DNA of 64,000 nucleotides. Source: Erinaceus europaeus. Its lineage: Eukaryota > Chordata > Mammalia > Eulipotyphla > Erinaceidae. Within the stretch, counting starts at the first letter, position 1. Every line of letters begins with the position of its first letter. The translations under genes were made by a program, and so were the position numbers. The notes beneath the pieces were generated by a model. The model was not told the origin of the DNA. It saw only the letters and a list, made by a program, of their open reading frames with translations, and did not search any database. The DNA is taken from NCBI RefSeq assembly GCF_950295315.1, contig NC_080171.1:36687782-36751781 (forward strand). Reading direction: 5' to 3'. Below are positions 36,651 through 48,619 of this stretch, one piece after another.

Positions 36651-39600
36651 AATTAAGCAACTGATTTTCTGAGAAATAAATAATGACATATTTTAAGTTG
36701 ACTACAGAGCTAGAAAAATTCACAGATTAGAATGTACATAATTTGCATTCCCCTTAGGGAACAAATTTAGTGAGAGATAGATAACAGAGCTTGGGATGAA
36801 ATCAAACAGAATTTTACAAATAGAATTTACTGTGGCCAGAAGTTTGTGAGCACAGTTTGGTCTAGACAGTTATTAGGGAAAATTAAAAAGAAAATCTCTG
36901 GATACTCCATCTAACCTTGTGATTTTCTTCTCTATAAATGAAAGATAACAATAGATATCTCTCTCATAAAGAATCCTGAGGAATAGGACTGAATACTGTC
37001 ACACTGAAGAGCTCTTTAAATGTTGATTCAACACTCTGTGGTCTACTTAGGATCCCCAAACCAATTTGTGACTCATTCAATATTAAGAAGTTATCTCTTC
37101 TGAAGACGAAAAAGAGACATGGTAAATCACAGGGGCAATCACTGATTCCCAAAGGAATTGAACATATTCTTTGTTCAAATGAATAGAAGACGTTGGCATG
37201 AGATGTGTGCTTTCAGTGAGAGGCAGATAGAGTAAAAGCTGGTTACCAGAGAGAGAGCACAATGCAAGAGAATCCTCAAGAACAGCAGCACCCAGACATC
37301 TTGGATAAGCATCTCAAGTTAGGTCATCAAAATGAATGAGGTCATCTAGATATCGTTTAGACAACTGCAAAGCAGAACAATATGACCCAAGATCAGCTTA
37401 AGACCTCAACACAAGTACAGAGCCAACAGCAGCTGGAAACTCTTATGGACTAAAAGCAGAGGAGAGAGTAATTTTGACATCAAAGGGATCAGTTTGACAA
37501 ATGAAAATCAAATTGGAAGGACTTTAATGCAAACAGCTGGGTGTGATGCAACCTAAAGAGGCAGATTTCCTAGAGCCAACCAAACAGACTTATTAGAATC
37601 CTCTTTACCTCCCAAGGAGAACGTAAATACAGTTTTTAATTTTCAGGTTTTCCCATTCCAAACAATGGGGGAATGAGTGTAGTAAAATAAATAACTCATA
37701 CCACTATCCTCAAAATGATTTGGTGACTGTGCTTGTATAAAGATATTGTCCTGTTCTGTCCACATTTCCCTCACTTCCCTTTCCCTGTTTAATGCATACA
37801 TTTTATCTTCAGATAATATATCGAAATGTGTGGTGATATATTCAGACAGTAAATATTTTCCTCATGAGGATTTCTGGTATTGGATGTTCTTCTGAATGAA
37901 AAGGCTAGGACTCTGTGATGTCTTATGTGAGTGAGACTGATAGATTAATTCACTTTCCAACATGTGGTTGGAACCAGACTTCCTATGAAGTACAGTATGG
38001 ATCTACATCAGCTGTAACTTAGACAAAAAAAGGTTCATTGCTCACTTGCAGATAAAGAAATCAGGCTCAAGGAAAGTCTGGTTTCCTTGGGAGAGAGAAT
38101 GAAAGTTTTATCATCTGTCTGTAAATTATGCCATGGAGTGGCATTAGGGACATTGTCCTTTGTTGTCACATGACTCACCCTTATTCCATCAGTGCTAACT
38201 CATTTGAGCAACAACTTGAATATACAGTACAGAGGATTAGGTTGCTATAAAAGACAATGGTAGCATATACCTTGATGCTCTGATTCCTCTGATCTAATAT
38301 AAACATAAATCCAGAGAGAATGTCTGATACAGCTTCTTATTGTATCCCAGAAATTTAACAAACTATAAGACACTTGACTATTTACTATATTAATGAACAT
38401 ATCAGCCAGAAATCTGCAAAGGGGTCTAGACATGATTAAATGTTAAGGAAGAGATTAGAACTTCCCCCCAACCCACTAAAATTATTATCCATTTAACTTA
38501 TCTCATGTCACAGGATCTGCAGGGTAAATTCAAATCCATAAAACCTAGATTCAGAATTAATTTGGGGGTTCAAACAAGAAAAAGCAGGGAAAAATCCTCT
38601 CATTTTTGGTATCATTTAACAAGGTCTGTTTGCTTCACTTTAGAACCTATGCAATGCTGTCTTAGCAGTGGGTAGGAGATTTTAAGCTAATACACCACTC
38701 ATCATACTTTGCAGGTTGATCAGTGAATGATTTCACTGACCTGCAGCTTTGTTCTTGTTCCTGTGTTCTTCTAGACTATTGCATTGATATGCTGAAGAAA
38801 GCTGTGCAGATGAGAGCTAATGGGTTCAGCAGATTTAACCTACTTCCTTTCCTGGTTACTACCTGCAACTCCTGCTGGTTTCAAGTGTTTGGTTTTTCAT
38901 TTGAAGGTATATCTTATTGATATAATAAGCTATTTAGGGATATACCTGAAGGATCCCTGCAAATGTGTGCTTGCAAATCAGCAAATTAGAAAATATATTA
39001 AATGAAAATGTATTTGCACCCAGGAAGTCCTGTGTACATTTAGCTTGTTGAACCTACAACAATATCCCTGGAAACTGAAATGAAAATGCATTTTTCTAAT
39101 AATAGATGGGGCCACAGGCTCAGATCTTTCTAGATTTAGTAGTCTTCTAAAAAGTTGAAACTTAAAAAATAAAAATAAAGTAATGCACTCAAAAATCTAA
39201 CTTTCTGAATGTTATTTTCTCATCCCAAATGATGTAGTTATTTTTTGAATAGTTCAGAAAAGACAACATTAAATTTTTATATGTATGTACCTATAAAGTT
39301 TTATAAAGATGTGCATATACATTAAGAATAAAGTATAAATGCTGAATTATGATTGCACTGACTTGCAAAAGCCAGAGTGTCTGATGAAAAACTTCTAAAG
39401 CAGAAAAAAAATGTAAAAAATATGTTTTGGGTCTCAGATAACTTTAGCATTACCAAAGAGGATGAGATCAACTTTATCTGACTAAACAGTCATAAACTTT
39501 TCAAACATAGTCAGTATCAGTTCATAGTAGCAACAGATTTTTTAGCATTTGGTTGGATAAAATTAACATTCTTTAAAAAAATAAGTGAGCTCACCATGTA

Positions 39601-40584
39601 ATGTCTAGCCAGGGTTAGTTGTTCTTAATTTAATTTTAAAATCATTTCCAGAATGCCTTAGTTCCCTGACAATTATTTTCACAAAAGTTGTGTTTTCTCC
39701 CAATTGATCAAGACCTCCTTCCTTTCCCCCTCACCTATTATTGTTGGTGAAGATAATAGAATAGATAAAAATTCAGCAAAATTCACTACTGTGAACTCAC
39801 CACATGTCAAAGCTTGATCCAATTTAGGCAAATCCCCTGCATTTGGAGTGAACTAGTCCTGTGCCATCTCAGTCCTCATGAGTATCTCTACTTTTGTCTC
39901 TCGGAATTTAGGATGTAGAGTATTCATTTCCACAGTAAGGCTTTTAGAAGTCTGGTGCACCTAGGACAAAATAATTTTGAGTCAGAATAGTTTTGCGAAT
40001 GGCACTCAACTTTAGACTATGTAGATTGGGGTTGGGGAGAGAAAGATGAAATATAAATAAAGAGGACTTCACAATAGCAGAACAAAATGTACAGGAGAAG
40101 GAGCTCAAAATTAGCGTCAGTCATTTGTGGGTTGTCTTGACTTTGTGGAGAGGGTTATCGCAGCAGCTAGGAGTTTTCTATGTAGTTAGCAATGGGAGCC
40201 AGAGAGGTTAAAACAGCTCATCACTTTATCAGGATTACTGAGGGTATGAGGAAGGCCTTAATGGTCTGGCAGTCCTTTTTGTCACAATTTAATGGCATAT
40301 CGATCCTGCAGAGTGAACAATCATGACCTTCAACTGTTTACAGATGCTTTGGAGGGAAAAGGCTTAAGGAGCTTATTCCAGGGAAGCTGAGAAGGGTCAG
40401 TCCTGACCAGTCAAGTTGGGGAAGTCAAACAGCAATCAAAACATCCCAGTTTGGGGCAACTTTCCACTGGAGGTGGCACTTATGTTCAGGAAGATCACAA
40501 GTACTTCAAGAAAAGCCAGTGGTGTTACAGGCAATCAATAAATCAACCAGGAGTGTCATTAACAGAGAGGAGGAGTGCAAGCTT
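36651..40584. other. Long unique noncoding stretch
   Basis: Nearly 4 kb without a convincing transposon, the longest repeat-poor interval of the window. A MIR-like trace is possible at about 36885-36960. The open frames (up to 65 codons) have no domain. Confidence 0.45.

Positions 40585-40629
<45 letters not shown>
40585..40629. repeat. (TG)n microsatellite
   Basis: About 22 uninterrupted TG units. Confidence 0.97.
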
Positions 40630-40632
<3 letters not shown>

Positions 40633-40984
40633 AAAGAGTTGTTCATGTATTGAATTGTGCACTGCCACTGAAACTGGTTTTCAAGAAAAGGTTTATTGTG
40701 GGTGCCTACAAGGTTTAGCACCTTCAGATCAGCTGCTCAGTGACCCTAGGTGATAACCACATTTTGTGAGACAGAGCAGAACAATGAACAATATGAAATA
40801 GTGGGGTTTTTTGGTACATAACTCAACAATGCAATTATTGTTCTCTCAAATTCACATAAATCTTTCTGCTAATATGTGGAGAACTGGTTTTCAAGAGAAT
40901 ATGAATACATTAGGATTACAGTCTCAGAAGGCATAAGAATTGTGATATTTACCTGGGCCATCAATTTCTTTTCTTTCTTTTACC

Positions 40985-41085
40985 TAGGGTACTACTCAAC
41001 TCTGGTGATGCCAGGAATTGAACCTAGAATCTCTGGTGCCTCAGGTATGAAAAAGTCTGTTGTATAAGCCACTGTGTTATTTCCT
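40985..41085 (-). mobile_element. Partial tRNA-type SINE, 'type 2', minus strand
   Basis: The minus-strand read contains 'tgaggcaccagagattctagg' and 'gttcaattcctggcatcacc', with 'gagtagtacc' after it. The tail is lost. Confidence 0.7.
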
Positions 41086-41766
41086 TATTTACATCTATTT
41101 TGATAAATCTGATTTGTATTCCAATTAGTCCCCTCTCCCCAAAGTTTTACCCTTTATATTGTTGAGCTTCCACAATATAGTGGGTTGAATCATGGCCCCT
41201 GTAGGGATATGCCTATATCCTACTTACAAATCTGTAAACGTAAACTAATTTGGTAAAATATTTTTGCAGCTGGAAATAAATTATGGAACTGAAGATGAGA
41301 TCATTGCAGATTGCCCTGTGGGTAAAAACAAACAAACAAACAAAAACAATGACAAGTGTCTTTGTAAGAGATCCACAGAGATGAGAAGGTAATGAGAAGA
41401 CAGAGGCAAAGACTGCTGTGATGCTGCCATAGTTGAGGTTTAGCCAAACATGGCCAGTATCAACACAGCTTGAAGGTGTGGAAAGGGGTCCTGCATATGG
41501 TGAGAGAGAAAGACAGAGAGAGGAAGAGAGAAAGAGAGAGAAATTGATTCTGCCCATATGTTGGTTTTGGACTTTATTTGCTATAACCACGAAGGAATTA
41601 ATTTGTTATTTAAAGACATTAAATTGGTAGTAGGGCATTATAGTCAACCTAGGAAACCAATATTAATGCTTGCCTAGATTAGCTTAAACTTTCTCCCTCA
41701 TGTACTTTATTTTACAATAATACTGCATGGTTCCCAAGAAGAAAACAAACAGAAAAGAACCCTGAG
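41086..41766. other. Unique noncoding sequence
   Basis: It contains a (CAAA)n run at about 41328-41345 and a GA-rich stretch at 41500-41540. No gene was seen. Confidence 0.5.
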
Positions 41767-41882
41767 GGGCCTGGCATCCAGCAGAGTACACATGCTATTT
41801 TGCTCAAGGATCTGTTTTCAAACTCCTGGTCCCCACATGCAGGGATGCAGGGAGGAAGCTTCATGAATTACAAAGTAGTGCT

Positions 41883-41918
<36 letters not shown>

Positions 41919-41972
41919 ATTTATCTCCTCTTACTCTTTTGATTTATTTCTGTCCTGTCAAATAAAAAAGAA
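41767..41972 (+). mobile_element. tRNA-derived SINE with expanded (TC)n
   Basis: 'ggggcctggcatccagcagagtacac' head, 'tggtccccacatgcaggg', then about 28 bp of pure TC (41888-41915) where the CT-rich segment sits, and an A-rich tail. Confidence 0.85.
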
Positions 41973-42069
41973 AACAAAAAGTAATGCAAGTTCCATATAG
42001 AAAAATCTAGAAAGTAAAAATAAATATAAAAACAAGAAAAATATGAAAACAGTCCAGTAAAATAAGTCA

Positions 42070-42205
42070 CCTAGATAGTCCATATGCTTTGCCATGTGCA
42101 CAATCCATGTTCAAGACAAGCCTCATCCCTACCACACTGGAGGAATTTTGGAAACTTGGGTCCTATGGTGACTAACTCTCCCTGTATCTCTCTGTAGGAA
42201 TAGTG
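42070..42205 (+). mobile_element. Diverged tRNA-type SINE (type 2-like)
   Basis: 'ccatgttcaagacaagcctcatccc', 'taccacactggagg' and 'tctccctgtatctctctg' match the order in the copy at 25265. Confidence 0.55.
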
Positions 42206-42396
42206 AAGCCCTTGTCATTATTTTTAAGAAGTATAAATATGAAAACAGAACTCATCTTTAATTCTGTCAGCACAAAATAAACTATTTTATTTGCATGTAA
42301 TTAAAATATATACATATGTAACAAATAATTGTGACAAAGTATAATATGTATAAAAACACAGACAACCATGCACTAACCACTCCTAATGCCTCTCTC

Positions 42397-42402
<6 letters not shown>

Positions 42403-42441
<39 letters not shown>

Positions 42442-42445
42442 ACAC
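42403..42445. repeat. (CA)n microsatellite
   Basis: CA repeat with one TA interruption near 42437. Confidence 0.95.
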
Positions 42446-42639
42446 TACGCCTATCTTAGCAAACTAACACAAAATACTCTAAAATCTAGCCCTCAAAGGT
42501 ATCCTAACTTAAAAAAACATGTAGGTCTCACTTGCACAATGTCTAAAATTCACAATGAACAAGATCAGGGATCCAGACTTGCCTATTGTATGGCTCTGCA
42601 ATTATCTGAATAGTGTCCCCACAGAAGAACAAGAAACAT

Positions 42640-42845
42640 GGATAATTTATTTATTTATTTATTTATATTCATTTTTAAATTTGATATGACAGAGAGAAAT
42701 TTAGAGGGGAAGGGAAGATAAAGAGGGAGAAAGAGAAAAAGAGAAACCTCAAGTATTGCTTCACCACATGCTTCCCCCCTTTAGGTGGGGGATGGAGACT
42801 TGAACCAGGACCCTTCTGCATTGTAATGTGTTCACCTACTTGGAT
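42640..42845 (-). mobile_element. tRNA-derived SINE, minus strand
   Basis: (TTTA)n tail side at 42640-42665, 'atgacagagagaaattt', then 'ccacctaaagg' core and 'ggttcaagtctcc' on the minus strand. Diverged. Confidence 0.82.
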
Positions 42846-43865
42846 AAAGGGTAATTACATGTGAAATGTTTAAGGAACAGGCCTCGATAGGGCATAGATT
42901 ATTTCCATTCACATTGCATTGGCTAAAACGCAATCCACATGGTCCCATCCAAGTGTAAAGAAGGTCAGGAAATAACATTTATTTGAATGCCCAGGGACAA
43001 AGAAAATAAGTGTGCTGAGCATTTATCAGCCAGTCTCTGCTATACAATGAACATATTCTTTTGTAATCTGATATTTTTATTTAAAAATATCTCATCAGAG
43101 TGACGTAATAACATTAGGCTTGCAGAATTACTGAGGTAAGTGGAAATCTGATTTTACAGAACTGTCACCTTTTAAAAAGATGTGAAAACAATTACTTCAT
43201 GTATTGTGATCATATGTAATTAGTCACATACGCATCCATGACACTTACATTCACTGTGGATTTTTACACCTTCTCAACATAACTCCACTCATCAATGCCT
43301 TTTGCCTTAGGTTTTATGTTTGCTTTATGTAAACATAATCAGTCATGTTTCCTTTTATGTACATTTGCCTGGCCCACCTCCTCTAACATTTTGTAATCAC
43401 TTTTATATATGTCTCTGTTGACTATATACAGTTAGTTATTTTGATCTATTTCAGCATAATTATCTCTAAATAAGGACTTTCAGCTCTCTTGGTATTTATT
43501 TGTCAATTAAACTGATAGTAATATCTACTGCTAAATTTTGATTACTTTTAAATTGTTACAACATTATAACACATTTTGTATGTATTTTGTTAATCAATGT
43601 TAGTTTATACTTCTGTTATATCTTATGATTTGTTTTTGTTATTTTTATCTAGTAAATTTCAAAACATTTTTTTCAAAAAGTAATTTTTTCAAAACATTTT
43701 TCAAGTCATTTTTGTTTTATATCATACATATCCTATACTTTTAAAACAATGCACTAGGAGTTCATTTTGTTTTCAAAGCCCTTGTAATGACCAAGTGAAC
43801 AACTGGAATAGAGGAGGAAAAAGATTTAATTCTTTCTTTCTAAATATGAGTAGAAAAACTTTATA
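42846..43865. other. Unique AT-rich noncoding sequence
   Basis: Nothing was recognised. Confidence 0.5.
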
Positions 43866-44008
43866 GGGGGCAGGGGTAGAGAGCATAATGGTTATTCAAA
43901 GAGACTGTCATCCCTGAGGCTCCAAAGTCCCAGGTTCTATCCCCTGTACCACCATAAACCAGAACTGAGCAGTGCTCTGGTAAAACAAACAAACAAACAA
44001 AAACTTTT
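43866..44008 (+). mobile_element. tRNA-type SINE, 'type 2' family, best copy
   Basis: 'gggggcaggggtagagagcataatgg' head, 'ctgaggctccaaagtcc', box-B-like 'caggttctatcccc', 'ccagaactgagcagtgctctgg' and a (AAAC)n tail. It is followed within 3 bp by another SINE. Confidence 0.88.
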
Positions 44009-44010
44009 TG

Positions 44011-44215
44011 GGGCCGGGAGGGTGACACACCTGGTTGAGTGTACAAGTTACGATGCACAAGTACCTGGGTTCATGCTCCTTATTTCCACCTGCAGGGGGA
44101 AAAGATTTGCAAGTGATGAAGCAGTGCTGCAGGTGTTTCTGTCTCTCTATCTTCCCTATTCTCGATTTCTGACTGTCTCTATCAAATAAATAAAGATAAT
44201 AAAAAAAGAAAAAGG
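44011..44215 (+). mobile_element. tRNA-derived SINE ('ggcc' subtype), abutting a type 2 SINE
   Basis: 'ggggccgggagggtgacacacctgg' head, 'gggttcatgctcc', 'ccacctgcaggggg', CT-rich middle, 'caaataaataaagataat' tail. It was probably inserted into the A-rich tail of the preceding SINE. Confidence 0.9.
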
Positions 44216-44258
44216 TCTTATACTTTATTTTTGGCATAGACACACCAATGAAGCACAT

Positions 44259-44390
44259 ATTTATTTTTCTTTTTTATCATTTTATTGGGGTGTTAATGGT
44301 TTACAGTACAGTTGTTGATACATGGGTACAATTTCTCATCTCCCCATGATAAGTGTCTGCAAAACACTCTCACCCCCAGTTTAGGTTCTT
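44259..44390 (-). mobile_element. L1 3' end fragment, minus strand
   Basis: The minus-strand read '...caacaactgtactgtaaacc', 'attaacaccccaataaaat' then A-rich. Same subfamily as 29484-29612. Confidence 0.75.
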
Positions 44391-46204
44391 CTCCAAGCAA
44401 CAACCACTTATTTATAATGAAAGAGGATCTGTATAACTTGAGTGACTGGACCTGAATTAACATTAATAATATTTTCATTATATTTCTATTGCATATGTAA
44501 AAGTAGTTCTGCTAGCTTTAGCATTGATTCTTATTATCACAAAACTTTTACTTCTACAATACTCCCTATCATATTTAGCTAGAGTCAAAATGATCTTTTT
44601 AAAAATCCTCTGTATAACTCAATTCTGAAGAAGTAATTTATTGATAATTTCACATTGGAGACAGATCACAATTTAGTGCAACATAAGCTCATGAGATTCT
44701 ATGTCATGTATTCAATCTTATTTCCACTACACAAGGTACTGTCCCATTGTACAAAGTGTATTTCACCATTAAGGCTGTGTCCTTCTCTCCTATAGTTTAC
44801 CTTCTATCATTCTATAATATTCATGATTTCAATTTCATAGTCAGGACATTAATTATGATACAGTTTGTATTACCCCTTCAATGTTACTTGAACGCATATC
44901 TTATCTCATCAAGAAATAGTAATTTCTTTCATGATAGGGACCATGTTCTATCTTTTCCTATATAGTCAGTTGCCTGGAATGGTAATGAACACTCAGCATT
45001 GACACATAGTACTTGTTTGCTTGATGATTCTGAAAGCAAACATAATCTATTTAACGTCAAATCTCAAATTTAGATTTAAATTTATCCTGTTTAATTTCAT
45101 AAAATTCTTTTACTTCATTTTATTATTTTTATCTCTCTCTATTGAATAAATGTTAATTTTCCAGATTGTTGTTTCATACAGGTACAGTATTACAGGTCCC
45201 CAGGGTAATTAACACACCTCATTTGCCACTAAATTGTTGTCTTGCTCCACCTAGGATACTGGGTCTCCAACACCTTTTTAGCCCCTTTCTGCTGCCCTGA
45301 TTTTCAAACCTATTTCTACTGAAATATACTTCCAGTTCCATTTTATTTTGCCTAAGTAGAGCATCACTCGTATCTGGCTATTAGTGGTGCCAGAAAATGA
45401 ACCCAGTACTTCTTTCATGCAAATCCTATGTGCTACCTCCCAAGCTCCATCATTTCTTTTTTAAAACTTAAAACTTTATTCTGTATACAAAATGACAGAA
45501 ACAGATGAAATCACTAAAGGGTAGGCACCTAACTAAAATAAAACCTTGTGAAAGATGAGAAGATTAATTTAATTTATAGTTCAACAATTATAGTCAGCAA
45601 CAATCATAATAACTATGAGCTTTAATATGTGCCAGGTGCAATAAAAAATGCTCTAATTATCTGATGTAATCCTTACCACAGTCATATAGATAAAGTGTTC
45701 TATTTGTAAACATGAAAAATATGAGAAAAGAGAGAGAGGTTAGATAGTTGGAAATCTTGGGAGGCAGGATTCATCAGATTGCTTATAATTATTGTCATAA
45801 TTGTGGTCCACACTTGTTGGCCACTGTGAAAATAAATACTGACAAAAAATTAGATGCAGCATTCTATATTGAAAACAATATAGAATTTTGCACTAAATAG
45901 AAATGAGTTAAAATTTTGAGTACTGTGGTGACTTTGCCTCCCACTTCTTTACCTATAAAGGAAGAATCACATTTACACTGTAAGACTATTAGAAAAATGA
46001 AAGTTAAGGTATAGAATGTATTGACATTGTAGTTGTTCAACTGATAGCAATTATTACTGTTAATATAAACATTCATTATCAATCTGTCCTCTCCCTATCT
46101 CAGGTTATCAAAATCTGCTTTTTCTGTATAAGACTCACCTTAAATTACAATTCCTTTTATTCTGATGTCCCTAGTTAGCATGCGACTAATACTCCTTGCC
46201 TAGT
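44391..46204. other. Mostly unique, with old SINE traces
   Basis: 45350-45455 is a diverged type 2 SINE on the minus strand ('tggtgccagaaaatgaaccc'). 45595-45755 is MIR-like ('tgagctttaatatgtgccagg', 'tgtaatccttaccacagtc'). No gene was seen. Confidence 0.45.
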
Positions 46205-46213
46205 ATCTCACTT

Positions 46214-46409
46214 ATTGTTCTTCTTGCGTTTGCCCTTCTTCTGTAGCCAGTCAACAGCGTCAGGTTGAATGCTGTCAGGAGCTGCTTGTTGCTGGCTTTG
46301 AAAGTGATTGGGATCCATGTGGATTCAGTCGGCTAGGAAGGATCGTCAGTTTCCCCAATGAATGGGTACTCACGGGATGCACCACGAGAAGGTCGATCCA
46401 ATGCAACCC
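46214..46409 (-). mobile_element. Second copy of the LINE-partnered short SINE, minus strand
   Basis: The reverse complement starts 'gggttgcattggatcgacc' and ends 'gggcaaacgcaagaagaac'. TSD atctcactt lies at 46205-46213 and 46410-46418. It differs from the 34553 copy at roughly 8-10 positions in 190. The stop-codon position seen in the LINE tail (tag) reads 'aag' here. Confidence 0.82.
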
Positions 46410-46630
46410 ATCTCACTTGTGATATATACATATGGTTTCCATGTTTTCTTTTATTTCTATGTTTGTGTTCCTCTCAATTTATTATATCTATAAAAAATTT
46501 AAATTTTATTTTTATTTTACTCAGTTTGTAAGGCTATAAATGTTTTAGAAGTAAAATTTGTATGTCTTCAAAGTACGTTAGCATATCACATTCACCATCA
46601 AAATACCCAAGAACCCCTCTGCTATATAAA

Positions 46631-46775
46631 TCCAATATTTCCCCTACCCCACCCATTTTGGTAACCTTTATCCCTGTGAGAGTAAGGACCAAAGCTATTT
46701 ATGAGGTGCACAAGGTGGACAGTCTGGTTTCTGTAATTGCTTCTCTGCTGGACATGGGCATCAACAGGTCAATCG
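46631..46775 (-). mobile_element. L1 3'-UTR fragment, minus strand
   Basis: Reverse-complement matches to the distal L1 3' UTR: 'gcaattacagaaaccagac', 'atgcccatgtccagcagag', 'ggggtaggggaaa'. No tail or TSD can be fixed. Confidence 0.7.
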
Positions 46776-46799
46776 TTGGGGGTTTCTCTTACTAGTGAT

Positions 46800-48610
46800 T
46801 TTTTTCCTTACTGCTTTCAAATTTTTCTCTTTAGCTTTGATATTTGATAATTTAATAATGAGCTTAGGCTTAGATATCATTTTTGGAACTCTTAAAGCTT
46901 CTTGAATTTAGTTGTATGTCTCCTGTCTGGAGAAATAATCAGCTAATATTTCTTCAAATAGGAATTCTTTGTTACTTTCTCTCTTCCTTGTAGGCTGCCA
47001 CTCCAGGTCCCCTGCTCCCCTGGCCACTGGTGGAAAAAGTCAGAGCAGCCCCCTGGGAGTCCTGGGGTAGCTCTGCATGTTGAAGGCAAGTATTCAGAGA
47101 GACAAGCAGTCAGCTCTGGGAGAGCCTGAGTGGGGCAGCTTGTTTATTGAGAGAGAAAGCAAGCAAAAATACCCATTGCACAGGGAGAAAGTTAAGGTAA
47201 GCATTAACCCAAACACAAAGCAACACAATGCATAGTCACATTTGGACCTACAAACTATTTGATCACAAGTGAAGAGTTACCATACAAGGTTTGATCACAA
47301 ACCTACAATGCAATGTTAAATTATAGGCACTTCAGAGGAGTAAATTATAGGAATTTGGGGTAAATTATAGGCACTTCAGAGGAGGAGGAGGTGGGCGCAC
47401 TTGAGTAACAGGACGTTTGTGGTGGTTTTCAAGTTTGGCTATACACAATGTACAGTAATTAATGGCCTTTGTTTTAATGGGAGAGGAGGGAACCTGCCAT
47501 TGTCTTGACCTGGAGAGGGGAGAGTCTGCTAGGACCTCATGGAAACAATGGCCCGAACTTCCCAGACAGTGGGTTCACTCTCCAACACTCCCTCTCTTGC
47601 TCAGACACACCTATGATATATATGTTCCTTCTCTTGATGTCTTATGACTCTCATATAATTTTCATTTGTTTTACGTACTTTTTAAATTTTTGCTGGGACT
47701 TTTATGGTTTCCTCTACCCAGTACTCTACATCACTACTTTGATCCTTGGCTTTTGTTTTTGTGTTTATGAAAACTACTGTATTTTTTATTTTGGTCACTA
47801 TATTCTTTATGATTTTTGTTATAGCTTCTCTCATAATTCTTTGATTTGTTCAATTTTTCTTCCATTGAATTTCTCATTTCACTGAGTAACCTCAGAACCA
47901 CAGTTTTGATGCCATTATTAGGAGGTTTAGATAGCTATTTGAAATTGTTCTTTCATTTGCCATGTTGGTTTACCAGGGCTTCTCTTTGTGCTAGATACTC
48001 TATGAGAACCTGACATCCATGGTTCAGTGCTTGAATCTTGGTAGCAGCCAGAAGGCTGCAAATAAATGATCAGTGGTCAGTAGGGTATGGATAGCAGTGA
48101 AGTCACTGTGGTCTTGGTCTAGATAGTGATGACTGTACTTGGCAGGGCCAATTCTTTCAGGCTATGAGTCAGGAATTTACCCACAGGATCTGTTACTATA
48201 GAATTTCAATATGGCTGCCTCCATTTTAATGCTAGTAAATTTGCAGATAGCTGGGAATAGTTGCTGTCGCAGCTTACCCTCTCGCTCTTTATGACTTTAA
48301 TTGCACATTTATCATTGTTGCAGAGTTGTAGGGATAGGGCTGACAGGATTTTAACACAGCTGACTCCCTTCTTGCCAGACCAGAATTCTATACTTTCCAA
48401 TTGTGGTTTGTTGTCAAGTGGCAGGGTTTTTATTTTTCTGGGCAAGAGTGTTTTCAGCATCATGCTGTCTGGATAGAGCTTTTTTGTCTCTTACTGAGGA
48501 AAATCTGTTTCTATGTATGTTTTCCCATGTGCTGTTGTGGCTTCACTGTCAATGTTGGGAAGAGGTATAGAGAGAAACTCTCTCCATTTGGCCATCTTCT
48601 CAACTTGTTA
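46800..48610 (-). mobile_element. Old L1 5' region, minus strand, interrupted by an LTR
   Basis: The right edge reads 'gttgagaagatggccaaa' on the minus strand, an L1-type 5' start. The remainder (without the LTR) follows the old L1M-type 5' UTR/leader pattern. For example, 'cttcaaataggaattctttg' and 'tgttccttctcttgatgtc' fit the family pattern in order. Assignment is from remembered family texture, and ORF1 is not readable. Confidence 0.5.
46989..47607 (-). mobile_element. Solo LTR of an endogenous retrovirus, minus strand
   Basis: About 619 bp with terminal tgt...aca ends (tgtctgagc at its 5' end). On the minus strand a polyadenylation signal AATAAA lies at 47143-47148, about 155 bp before the 3' end, which fits an LTR R/U5 layout. 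A perfect 24-bp unit occurs at 47317-47340 and 47361-47384, with a partial copy between, as in U3 enhancer repeats. No internal retroviral sequence adjoins either edge. The TSD could not be resolved. The class is uncertain. Confidence 0.65.
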
Positions 48611-48619
48611 CATTTTTAA

